Source of the DNA: Treponema sp. UBA1240 | Lineage (GTDB): Bacteria; Spirochaetota; Spirochaetia; Treponematales; Treponemataceae | Length of the DNA stretch: 28,319 bases | NCBI GenBank assembly: GCA_002308875.1 | Contig: DBWK01000117.1 | Span: forward strand, 1 to 28,319 | Direction: 5' to 3' | In this document: one piece after another, positions 14,886 to 22,882 of the stretch | How the letters are laid out: each line of letters starts with the position of its first letter | Numbering within the stretch: the stretch's first letter is position 1 | Made by a program: the position numbers and the translations under genes | Notes under the pieces: model-generated | What the model was told of the DNA's origin: nothing | The model's database searches: none | Seen by the model: only the letters and a program-made list of their open reading frames with translations

Positions 14886-16466
14886 ATGATAAAAACCATA
14901 ATGGAAAAAGCCGCTAAGAAAAGCGAGATATGTACAACTAACGCAATTGACACGGCTTCTTGTGGCACATCCAGCTTCTTCCGAAAAGCCGTTGCCGTAT
15001 TGATTTGCGCGAGTCTGCTGTTTGGTGTAACTGCTCAGTCCGACGATGACTGGCTGTTCACCTCGTCGGATGATGACCTTTTCACGGTTTCTTCCTCCGA
15101 CGACGATTGGCTTTTTATGTCTTCTTCTGACGATGACTTGTTTTTAAGCGGCTCAGATGATGACATGTTCGGAAGTGATGATGATATGTTCGGTGAAGAA
15201 ATCACAGCCGACAGCTCTTCTTCCTCCTCGCTTTCCATTTTCTCCGGGCTTGATCTTATAAACACGGAAAAAGTTCGCTTTGGCGGCTCCGCGTCATTCG
15301 GCTTAAGTTCCGGCGTCAGCCTGACAAATGTTTTTTCTTCGGATGCCAAAAAGTGGCAATACTGGAAAGAGGCATTATATAACACTTCCCTTTCTCCAAG
15401 AATCGGTGCGGAACTTTACTTCGATGCTCATCCAGATGAAATTCTCCGCCTTTACGGAAAAGTCGGCGTTGACTATCCGTTCGCCGCAACCATCGGCTCT
15501 GCAACGACTGGCTCTGCAAATGTGCCGAACTTCTATGTGAAAGAACTTTTCACAGATTTCAGCCTTGGCGACAACGTTTATTTCCGATTCGGAAAGCACA
15601 CCGTAAAATGGGGCGTCGGCTACTTTTTCAGCCCGGCGGACGTTATCAACCTAGGTGCTATTGATCCAGAAAACCCGACTGCTGACAGAGAAGGCCCTGT
15701 TTCACTCCGCACACAGATAACTATTCCCGGAACGCAGAACTGTATTTACATTTACGGAGTACTTGGCGACAAGAATGTTGTAAGAGATGCCGCTCTCGCC
15801 GCAAAATATGAGTTCCTTGTAGGCAACTACGAAATTGGAATTGGCGCATGGTGTAAGTGGAGGCGTGCTCCGCGTCTTATTGCAACAGCAACTGGCAGCA
15901 TAAAGGATATTTCACTTTTTGCAGAAGGTGTTTTCGCTTGGGGGCTTGAAGAGGAATGGGCAGAAAAAAGATCATTTTCTGGCAAAAAACCAGTGTTCCA
16001 GGCGACTTTGGGCGGCTCTTACACATGGAACGAACCTAAAATCTCGCTTTCATTGCAGTATTTCTACAATGGATTCGGTGTGAAAAACATAAAAGAAAGC
16101 ACGCTTCAGGAACTTCTTACTAAGCAACTTAATTATTCATACTGCGGACAGCACTACATAGCGACAAGTCTTTCGAAATCTGGCCTGTTCGACAACAATG
16201 ACATTGGACTTTCTCTCTTTGGCATTATGTCGCTCACAGATTTCTCCGGAATGGCAAGCCTGAACTGTTCGATTAAGTTGTTCAGAAACTGTTCAATGTC
16301 TTTCGGTCCTTCGTTCACGTTCGGTCCCGAAAAAAGCGAATATATTTACCTAAGCGCAATGAGCGACCAGAACACCTTGATGGCAATTATGCGGTCTAAT
16401 GGTGACAAATGGCGTGGTAATATGGGATTCAACGTCTCATTCTCGCTTGGCGGTGGTAAGTTCTAA
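14886..16466 (+). CDS. Outer-membrane beta-barrel with N-terminal SDDD repeats
   Basis: 526 residues. A long basic N-region precedes a hydrophobic core (FFRKAVAVLICASLLFGVTAQ, about 31-51), a plausible signal peptide. Directly after it are six copies of S-D-D-D-[WLM]-[LF]-F-like units (52-103), spaced 7-10 residues apart, then a serine run (about 110-116). From about 130 the sequence alternates polar and hydrophobic residues as in a barrel, with FRFGKHTVKWGVGYFFSPADVINLGAID, a stretch like that of DUF1302-type barrels, and the protein ends in Phe (SLGGGKF), as outer-membrane proteins commonly do. GGAG lies 10 nt before the ATG; an ATG at 14901 is the alternative. It is the last gene of the ABC operon, 15 bp after the LolA-like gene. 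Confidence 0.75.
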   Translation: MIKTIMEKAAKKSEICTTNAIDTASCGTSSFFRKAVAVLICASLLFGVTAQSDDDWLFTSSDDDLFTVSSSDDDWLFMSSSDDDLFLSGSDDDMFGSDDDMFGEEITADSSSSSSLSIFSGLDLINTEKVRFGGSASFGLSSGVSLTNVFSSDAKKWQYWKEALYNTSLSPRIGAELYFDAHPDEILRLYGKVGVDYPFAATIGSATTGSANVPNFYVKELFTDFSLGDNVYFRFGKHTVKWGVGYFFSPADVINLGAIDPENPTADREGPVSLRTQITIPGTQNCIYIYGVLGDKNVVRDAALAAKYEFLVGNYEIGIGAWCKWRRAPRLIATATGSIKDISLFAEGVFAWGLEEEWAEKRSFSGKKPVFQATLGGSYTWNEPKISLSLQYFYNGFGVKNIKESTLQELLTKQLNYSYCGQHYIATSLSKSGLFDNNDIGLSLFGIMSLTDFSGMASLNCSIKLFRNCSMSFGPSFTFGPEKSEYIYLSAMSDQNTLMAIMRSNGDKWRGNMGFNVSFSLGGGKF

Positions 16467-16480
16467 TTAATTTCTTTTGG

Positions 16481-16590
16481 GCGAGGGGTAACCGCCTGAT
16501 GTTTGTGCAAAATGTCATGAACGGTTCCCTCGCTTCAAACTCCTCGACCGCCAGTTATGGCAGTCTGCGAGGGTTTCACAACTCCCTCGC
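16481..16590 (+). other. Intergenic element with four alternating GCGAGGG arms
   Basis: GCGAGGGGTAACCG (16481-16494) pairs with CGGTTCCCTCGC (16522-16533) with a 2-nt bulge. GCCA-GTTA-TGGC follows, then GCGAGGG (16567-16573) pairs with CCCTCGC (16584-16590). All four arms share one heptamer, so alternative pairings are possible. It follows the ABC operon and may act in 3'-end formation. The rest of 16591-16692 shows nothing. Confidence 0.5.
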
Positions 16591-16692
16591 CTTCTCACTG
16601 CCACTCCATCCCCACAATGCCGCTCGCTATTATAAAACTCCTTGCATTGCTTCAAAAAAATCCGTCAAGTTTAGCCAAAATTTAGAATTACG

Positions 16693-16701
16693 TGATAAAA
16701 T
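16693..16701 (+). promoter_or_regulatory. Extended -10 box six bases before LRR protease ATG
   Basis: TGATAAAAT (TGn plus TAAAAT) ends at 16701 and the ATG is at 16708, a 6-nt gap. No Shine-Dalgarno is present. Predicted leaderless start. Confidence 0.5.
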
Positions 16702-16707
16702 AATAAT

Positions 16708-19700
16708 ATGAAAACTGCACGTAATCTTTTTGGTTTTCTCTTTTTCGCTTTCATTGCCTCATCGGCTTTTTCTCAGATAAAAGCAACAACAGGTCTCATC
16801 ATTGATGACGGAACAACAGAAATAAAAGCGAATGCATACAAGGACAACAAGGAAATATCCAAAGTCATAATACCTTCATCAGTTACTAAAATCGGTAAAC
16901 TTGCTTTCCAGAACTGTAAAAACCTTACTGAAATAGAAATACCGTCATCTGTAAAGACAATCAGCGATGCGGCATTCCAAAACTGCACAAACCTTACAAA
17001 AGTCACGCTCCACGAAGGGCTTTCAAACCTTAGCTTCAGACTTTTCAAAAACACCGCAATCAAAGAAATCACAATTCCAGCGACTGTGACTGAATTCGGA
17101 GACGAGATTTTCGCTGATTGCAAGGATCTTATCGCAATAAAAGTAGACAAAAATTCCCTAGCCCATGCGTTTTTCAAGGATGACCCTCGGCTGGCATTTA
17201 CCAGCAATCCGCCTGTTCAAGCAACACTGCCTGTTGAAATCGGTTGGAAGAAAAATGAGTTTACAACAGAATGGAAAGATTATTCTTGGGAATTTCCTGT
17301 TGATAATTTCACAAAGGGGAGCAATACCATTTCGTTCAACTTCACGAGCGGCGGACACAAACTGTGCCTGAAAGATGTAATAATTACTGCTGACGGCAAA
17401 ACTGTCCTAACAGATAATGAAGAAAAATCAGCTGGAAATAATCCTAAAACAATCATTTACAAATTCAATCTTGACAGTGCACCAAAAACTCTCAAAGTTT
17501 CAGCAAAGGCCTATACTGCAGGCGGAACGAATTCCAATGGAACAATTATTCTTAACGGTGTCATCATCATTCCTTATGGAAAAACAGAAATAAAAGGCAG
17601 CGCATATCTTAATTCAGAGCTTAGGAAGATTACTATTCCGGCGACTGTAACCAAAATCGGTGACAGGGCTTTCAAAGGATGCGCAAATTTAACAGAAATC
17701 TATATTCCAGCAACGGTTACAACTTTTGGAAGTTGGATATTCAGTGAATGTCCGAATCTTAGCAAAATCCTGGTTGATAAGTATTCGGAAGCACATGCAT
17801 ATTTCAGTGGCGACGAGCGCATGGTTTTGACGGATACCAAACCTACGCACTCAAAAGAAGAATGGATCGCATCATCAAAAAGCAACATTATGGACGAAGG
17901 TGTGCTTTATATCGCCAGCGGAGTGACGAAAGTACAAGATAATCTGTATAAAGACAATGCAAAAATCACTGAAATCCGATTTTCGGACACAGTGGAAAAA
18001 ATAGGTGCCGCAGCGTTCAAAAATAATACCGGACTCAAAAAAATTGTTTTCCCCAAGGCTTTTACTGCAATTGCAGATAATGCATTCAACGGCTGCTCCA
18101 ATCTTGAGGAAGTAGTTTTTGAGGACGGCATAGAAAACCTCACGCTTTATGGAAATGCTTTCAACAATTGCCCAAAATTGAATTCAGTTTTTCTTCCAAA
18201 GTCTATAAAAGAAATAAAAGTTGACGGTATTCTTGGAAATAAAGACACGCGGATTTTCCATTGTTATTTAGGAAGTACAGCACAAAAAGTAATTAACGAC
18301 AAAGGGTACAAAATCGATTTTATCGGAATTGATGAACAGAACATTGACAACATTGACTTGTCGTATCTGGCTGTTTCCGGAAACACGACAATTAAGGCAG
18401 GGCTGCTAAAAACCTTGCCGTTCGAAAAAGTTGACCTGAACAACAACATTACGGAAATAGGAAAAAACGCATTCAATGACAACACGATAATCCGTGTCAA
18501 ACGAAACACAGAAAGCGACAGATGCATGAGAGCAAACGGCTATTATCTTTGTGAAGTGCTCGCTGATATTAACTTTTACACAAAAGACAAGTCTAAGCAA
18601 ATAAACGAAGATTTTACACGCATTTTGTGCGACGATGATCCTTATTTGAACTGGACTTCGTACAAATTCAAAGTTCAAGAGTCGCTTAAAATAGAGGAAG
18701 TTGATGGAAGAATTGTACTTACTTCGTTTTTACTCAAACCTTGTAAGAATGTTACAGTTCAATTAAATGGTAAGCCGCTAATAAGAAAAAAGACGATCCA
18801 GCCGCTTACACGGACAATCCTTTGCGAAGCAGAAAGCTCAATCGATTTAGAGGATTTTGTAATCGGTTCCGATGATCCTTTATACAATACGTTGACATCA
18901 TTAGCCCTTGACTGGTCAGTTTCGTTCAATGGAAATTATTTCAGACCAACCGACTCTGGCAATACTGGTGTTCCATGCTTGCCGATGTACCCTGTCTATT
19001 GCCGGGAATGGCTTGCAACGATATGTAACCATGCCTACGTAATTGCAAGTGATGAGTATGAAGCATTGAACTATGAGTATGTTGAAAAAAAATGGCTCGT
19101 TACAGATGATTTTTTAGAAAAATTTATGACAAAAGAAGAGATGTCCTTGCTTTTGGAAAAAACTCGTAATCACACATTTTTGTTAGGCAATTGTGATGGT
19201 GGCGGATTGGGAGATTTAGGAGGAAGTGGGCTATGGTTATTAAGTGGCTGGTTCCGTAATTTAGGTAAATCTGGCGGAGCGTTTTATCATGAATTTTCAC
19301 ACAACATGGGGTATAACCACAATGACGGTAACATGTGTAATGATGGAGCCGAAGAAGGATACGGCAAAACGAGCTGGCCAGGAGTAGGTTCAAAAGTATT
19401 TCAGGAATTATTTGAAACTGGTGAACTGCCATACACGGATTTGAAACTTTTTAATTCAGACTTCTTTTCCTCAGATCAAATGAACAGGCCGAAACCAGCT
19501 AAAGATGTTATTAAAGATAAGGTATTGTATCTTGCAGACAATCTTATGGGCATCGGTGCTGGAGAATACTCTAACTATAACCGTTTTAAGAAAATCGTTT
19601 TCTCGTCATCAGTTGAAATAATCTGTAGTGGTGCATTCAGAAACGCACATATCGAAGAGCTTGAAATTCCATCTACAATAATTAAAATTGGTAACAATGC

Positions 19701-20292
19701 GTTCGCTGAGAACCCATTAACAAAGACAATTGTCATTCCAGACAGTGTAAAAGAAATTGGAGATGCGGCTTTCCTAACCAACAGAATCCCCAAAATTGTA
19801 GTACCAGAAAGTGTTAAAAAACTCGGTGAACGGATAACCGAACCGGGTGTTATTTGGGTCGTTAAAAACGGCAGCACGGCTTATGATTACGCTGTAAAAA
19901 ACAATTATCAGTTTGAAATTCCAGATGAAACATTGGAACAAGCTGCAGCACGAATACTAAAAGAAGATGCCGAGCCTGCACAAACAGACGGTTGGCTAAA
20001 AACTGATTTTGAAGAGTACAGTGTCCGCCGATCTTGGGACTTTTCTGACAAACTTGTAGGCGGTGGCAGATACGTTATCCGATTCATTCGGATGAAGGGT
20101 CAGCATAATATCTTGTTAAGAGATACTCTATTTATGGCAGACGGTATGCCTCTTCAATATTTTCCGACTGAATTTCAAAATGATTATATCATTAATGTTC
20201 CAGAGGGTACAAAAAAACTGCAAATGTATGCGTTGGCTTATACAAAAGGACTTTCAGACGCGTACGGAATAATAGAATGTGAAAACCGATAG
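16708..20292 (+). CDS. Secreted BspA-type LRR protein with embedded metzincin-like metalloprotease
   Basis: 1194 residues. Signal peptide at 1-23 (MKTARNLFGFLFFAFIASSAFS). BspA-like LRR_5 repeats (I-P-x-T/S-V-x-x-I-G-x-x-A-F-x-x-C) fill about 27-150, 285-372, 395-560 and 925-1065. A beta-sandwich-like module at about 192-282 recurs at the C-terminus (1108-1190): both have SW[E/D]F, an I.F strand, an ADG turn and AYT.G. Between the LRR blocks is a catalytic region (about 760-915) with HEFSHNMGYNH: His861, Glu862, His865 and His871 give the HExxHxxGxxH zinc motif of metzincins. Which later Met forms the Met-turn is unclear. LRR_5 proteins of oral spirochaetes bind host proteins or other bacteria; a protease on such a scaffold would cut what it binds. 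Preceded by an extended -10 only 6 nt away. Target unknown. Confidence 0.82.
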   Translation: MKTARNLFGFLFFAFIASSAFSQIKATTGLIIDDGTTEIKANAYKDNKEISKVIIPSSVTKIGKLAFQNCKNLTEIEIPSSVKTISDAAFQNCTNLTKVTLHEGLSNLSFRLFKNTAIKEITIPATVTEFGDEIFADCKDLIAIKVDKNSLAHAFFKDDPRLAFTSNPPVQATLPVEIGWKKNEFTTEWKDYSWEFPVDNFTKGSNTISFNFTSGGHKLCLKDVIITADGKTVLTDNEEKSAGNNPKTIIYKFNLDSAPKTLKVSAKAYTAGGTNSNGTIILNGVIIIPYGKTEIKGSAYLNSELRKITIPATVTKIGDRAFKGCANLTEIYIPATVTTFGSWIFSECPNLSKILVDKYSEAHAYFSGDERMVLTDTKPTHSKEEWIASSKSNIMDEGVLYIASGVTKVQDNLYKDNAKITEIRFSDTVEKIGAAAFKNNTGLKKIVFPKAFTAIADNAFNGCSNLEEVVFEDGIENLTLYGNAFNNCPKLNSVFLPKSIKEIKVDGILGNKDTRIFHCYLGSTAQKVINDKGYKIDFIGIDEQNIDNIDLSYLAVSGNTTIKAGLLKTLPFEKVDLNNNITEIGKNAFNDNTIIRVKRNTESDRCMRANGYYLCEVLADINFYTKDKSKQINEDFTRILCDDDPYLNWTSYKFKVQESLKIEEVDGRIVLTSFLLKPCKNVTVQLNGKPLIRKKTIQPLTRTILCEAESSIDLEDFVIGSDDPLYNTLTSLALDWSVSFNGNYFRPTDSGNTGVPCLPMYPVYCREWLATICNHAYVIASDEYEALNYEYVEKKWLVTDDFLEKFMTKEEMSLLLEKTRNHTFLLGNCDGGGLGDLGGSGLWLLSGWFRNLGKSGGAFYHEFSHNMGYNHNDGNMCNDGAEEGYGKTSWPGVGSKVFQELFETGELPYTDLKLFNSDFFSSDQMNRPKPAKDVIKDKVLYLADNLMGIGAGEYSNYNRFKKIVFSSSVEIICSGAFRNAHIEELEIPSTIIKIGNNAFAENPLTKTIVIPDSVKEIGDAAFLTNRIPKIVVPESVKKLGERITEPGVIWVVKNGSTAYDYAVKNNYQFEIPDETLEQAAARILKEDAEPAQTDGWLKTDFEEYSVRRSWDFSDKLVGGGRYVIRFIRMKGQHNILLRDTLFMADGMPLQYFPTEFQNDYIINVPEGTKKLQMYALAYTKGLSDAYGIIECENR

Positions 20293-20357
20293 CTCTTATT
20301 TGTCATTTTTGACATTGTGCTTGTGATTATTGGATAAAACCTTCGGAACAAACAGCT

Positions 20358-20494
20358 ATGCGGTAGGGGGTGTAGCCGCGCCGCAGGCGTCCGGGAGCGA
20401 TAGATTTGCCGGCTTGTCCGGCAATGTCCGAGCGGACGGATGAAGCGCACTGACGCGGAACGGCGGAACACCCGGTGGCAGCTTGCTGCCGCAT
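20358..20494. repeat. GC-rich multi-hairpin intergenic element
   Basis: A 137-bp element with outer arms ATGCGG (20358-20363) / CCGCAT (20489-20494) and GGGTGT (20368-20373) / ACACCC (20468-20473). Internal perfect hairpins are TTGCCGG-N5-CCGGCAA (20406-20424), GTCCG-AG-CGGAC (20426-20437) and GGCAGC-TT-GCTGCC (20477-20490). It is far richer in GC than its flanks. It resembles REP-like repeats seen in treponeme genomes, which I recall but cannot confirm. Confidence 0.6.
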
Positions 20495-20541
20495 CCGCCC
20501 TGATAATTTGTGAAATTGTAACTTATGAAAAACAGAAATGT

Positions 20542-20577
20542 TGGTAATATATTAGATAGCGTTTGTGCCAAGCACAA
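20542..20577 (+). promoter_or_regulatory. Promoter and leader hairpin of DUF4349 gene
   Basis: TGGTAATAT (20542-20550) fits an extended -10. A perfect TTGTGC-CAA-GCACAA inverted repeat follows at 20563-20577, close to the expected start, so it would be near the 5' end of the RNA or an operator. The leader is about 75 nt. Confidence 0.4.
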
Positions 20578-20631
20578 GTAAATCATAACGGCTGGCCAGA
20601 CGAAAATCAAAAATAAGATACGAGGATTTAT

Positions 20632-21660
20632 ATGACAAAACATGTGTTAAAAGTGTTATTTTCGAGTTTGCTGCTTTTTACAGTTCTTTTTACTTTTGGT
20701 TGCAGTGACAGCGCAAAAGGCGGTGGAAAAAACGCGAGCGGCAGAACTTACGGCATTTCCTCAGAATATGATATGGAATCGGTCGAAATGGAAATGCCTG
20801 CAATGGCTATGGCAGCACCTCAAGCTGTTCGGAAAACATCCGCTATGCCGGTTCCTTCACCGAGCATTGAACCGATGGCCAACGGCATGATTATGGATGA
20901 GACAGGCGCGGTCGTCGAGGAAGAAACCGAAAGAAAGCTCGTAAAAACAGGTTCTTTGTCTTTCGAGGTCGATAATCTTGAAACAACTGACACGCTCGTG
21001 GCCGAATGGGCAGAGAAATACGGCGGATACGTTTTCTCATCAGGCAGCAACCCGACTAATGCGTGGTACACAGTGAAAATTCCCAGCACGAACTTTGATG
21101 ACGCTATGAACGCCGTGGGAAACATCGGGGCGGTTAAGTCGCGCTCTGTTTCAACGGAAGACGTCTCTGACTCGTACTACGACCTTAAAACACGGCTAGA
21201 AACCCGCAAAATAATGCGCGACAGGCTTAGCGAATATCTTCAGCGTGCGGAAAACATCGACAATCTGCTTAAAATAGAAAGCGAGCTGAACAGCGTAATT
21301 TCAGATATTGAGTACATGGAAGGCAGCATGAAGCGGCTCAACGGTCGCATCGACTATTCTACAATCAATATAAACGCATCGCTTCCGTTCCGCACTGACA
21401 ACGACGGCAGTTTCCAGTGGCCGGACTTTGACGACAGCACACGGCAGTTTTTTTCATCCGTAGTTGATTTTTTCAGCGAATTCATTGGAATACTACTTTA
21501 TCTGATTATTTGCGGTATTCCGACAATCGCAGTAATCATTCTGCTTTACTGGCTGCTTTTCGGCAAACTTGGTATTCTTATCCGCATTTTCAAGAAGGTG
21601 AGCCGCCCAAGAACACCAAAAGCTCTGAAACCGGCAAAAGAACCGAAAGAAGAAATATAG
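20632..21660 (+). CDS. DUF4349 lipoprotein
   Basis: 342 residues. A type II signal with lipobox FTFG-C (Cys about 24) indicates a lipid-anchored protein. A Met/Ala-rich linker (about 45-90) precedes the DUF4349 core (about 105-255): RKLVKTGSLSFEVDNLE, AEKYGGYVFSSGS, YTVKIPSTNFDDAMNAVGNIG, then a coiled coil with TRLETRKIMRDRLSEYLQRAEN and ESELNSVISDIEYMEG. One membrane helix (about 283-310) and a basic tail end it. The family is widespread and of unknown role. The start has GAGG 6 nt upstream in a normal leader. It is apparently a single-gene unit; paired hairpins follow the stop. Confidence 0.9.
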   Translation: MTKHVLKVLFSSLLLFTVLFTFGCSDSAKGGGKNASGRTYGISSEYDMESVEMEMPAMAMAAPQAVRKTSAMPVPSPSIEPMANGMIMDETGAVVEEETERKLVKTGSLSFEVDNLETTDTLVAEWAEKYGGYVFSSGSNPTNAWYTVKIPSTNFDDAMNAVGNIGAVKSRSVSTEDVSDSYYDLKTRLETRKIMRDRLSEYLQRAENIDNLLKIESELNSVISDIEYMEGSMKRLNGRIDYSTININASLPFRTDNDGSFQWPDFDDSTRQFFSSVVDFFSEFIGILLYLIICGIPTIAVIILLYWLLFGKLGILIRIFKKVSRPRTPKALKPAKEPKEEI

Positions 21661-21735
21661 CCAGCTTTACAATTTTGTACCGCACCGTCTGTAAAATTAC
21701 GGTATTATAGCTGGCATATCAATTATGTCAGCTAT
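21660..21735 (+). other. Overlapping inverted repeats after DUF4349 gene
   Basis: GCCAGCT (21660-21666) pairs with AGCTGGC (21709-21715) around an inner TACCG/CGGTA stem. The right arm also pairs as ATAGCTG (21707-21713) with CAGCTAT (21729-21735). The two foldings exclude each other. No T-run, so a simple intrinsic terminator is not supported. Confidence 0.4.
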
Positions 21736-21763
21736 ATAAGTCACAATGGTTACAATATTTCTA

Positions 21764-21792
21764 TTGTTATTAATCACTTTTTATTTTATCAT
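21764..21792 (+). promoter_or_regulatory. Promoter eight bases before the membrane-protein ATG
   Basis: TTGTTA (21764-21769), a 17-bp spacer and TATCAT (21787-21792). The ATG follows after 8 nt at 21801 with no Shine-Dalgarno, as for lacZ. Predicted leaderless or nearly so. Confidence 0.5.
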
Positions 21793-21800
21793 AAAAAAGT

Positions 21801-22877
21801 ATGTCCAGTTTTTTTGCAGGCGGATTGCTTATCCTTCTTTTGCAGCTGCCCATTGTACTTAGACCGATTTTTTTCAAAAAGCCACGAATCGATGCAATTG
21901 TTATGTTCCTTCCGATTTCGGTTATCATTACAGGGCTGTATTTGTTTGCATTCGGTATTCATTTTTTCTCAATAATGCTTTCCATACTGGTACTGCTTGT
22001 TTTTTTCACGAACTTTCGTGCAATGCTCCGTTTTAAGAACAGACTTTTTGTCGATCATTACAGCTTTCCATTTTGTGCGGCATCATTTATAGAATTATTA
22101 GCGATATTGGCATTGAGCGTCATTCTTGTATTGTATTGTCCTGTAGCTGACATGGAGCTTTCTCTCAATTTCAACTCAAAGCCTGAATTTACTGTTACTA
22201 AAACGATGTACACAGGAAGCGCATACAGGGGCATGCAAGAGCGTGAAAAACTTTTTGACCCGGTAAACGCTGTTTTATACACGTATTCACCTTCCGTTAA
22301 TAACTCTGCAAACACTGATGATTCTTCTAATACCACGAATTCAAAACCGAACGAAATCTTTCTATGCATCGGGGGATGTTGCGCTGACAGATACGATTAT
22401 GCCCCTCTCCTTAGACAACTTGCGCAAGAAGGTTATACATCGCTCATTTTAGAAACGAATGCCGATGACATTAAGTTTTCAGCAGAAAAATGGGATAATT
22501 CATTTTTACGTCCCTTTATGATGCGCGTTATCGATAAAAGGGATCCTGAACGTTACCAAAAGCTTTCAGATGAGTTTTATAGTAAGAAACTGATAGAAAC
22601 TCAGGTTCTTATCGATATCGCAAAAAAACGATATCCTGAAAGGAAGCTATACATTCTGACGGACGATTTTCCAACCGACATGATAAGCGGAGCATTTCCT
22701 GAATATACTAATATCCCTTTGGAATTAGACGGTTGTGGGCTTATTGCTTTGACGAAACCCGCGGAGGCAGTTTTCGTAAATCCTGACCGATGGAGCAGAA
22801 AAAACCGCGAAGAAAATTTCAAGCTTCCGGAAAAGCTTACAGAGTATATTAAGAAAAGCATGGATAATGGGAAGTAG
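21801..22877 (+). CDS. Membrane protein with alpha/beta-hydrolase-like domain lacking a clear nucleophile
   Basis: 358 residues. Four hydrophobic segments (about 4-21, 33-53, 57-72, 93-113) are followed by a soluble domain. The domain starts at about 186 with IFLCIGGCCADRYDYAPLLRQLAQEGYTSLILE, which has the strand-turn-helix-strand pattern of an alpha/beta hydrolase first half. No G-x-S-x-G elbow is visible; the expected place reads LYILTDDFPTDM. It may be a non-enzymatic relative. A Ser/Asn/Thr-rich insert lies at about 164-184. Five bases separate its stop from the Nif3 gene, so it starts an operon with nif3 and lspA. Whether the soluble part is inside or outside the cell is unclear. Confidence 0.7.
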   Translation: MSSFFAGGLLILLLQLPIVLRPIFFKKPRIDAIVMFLPISVIITGLYLFAFGIHFFSIMLSILVLLVFFTNFRAMLRFKNRLFVDHYSFPFCAASFIELLAILALSVILVLYCPVADMELSLNFNSKPEFTVTKTMYTGSAYRGMQEREKLFDPVNAVLYTYSPSVNNSANTDDSSNTTNSKPNEIFLCIGGCCADRYDYAPLLRQLAQEGYTSLILETNADDIKFSAEKWDNSFLRPFMMRVIDKRDPERYQKLSDEFYSKKLIETQVLIDIAKKRYPERKLYILTDDFPTDMISGAFPEYTNIPLELDGCGLIALTKPAEAVFVNPDRWSRKNREENFKLPEKLTEYIKKSMDNGK

Positions 22878-22882
22878 TTTAA

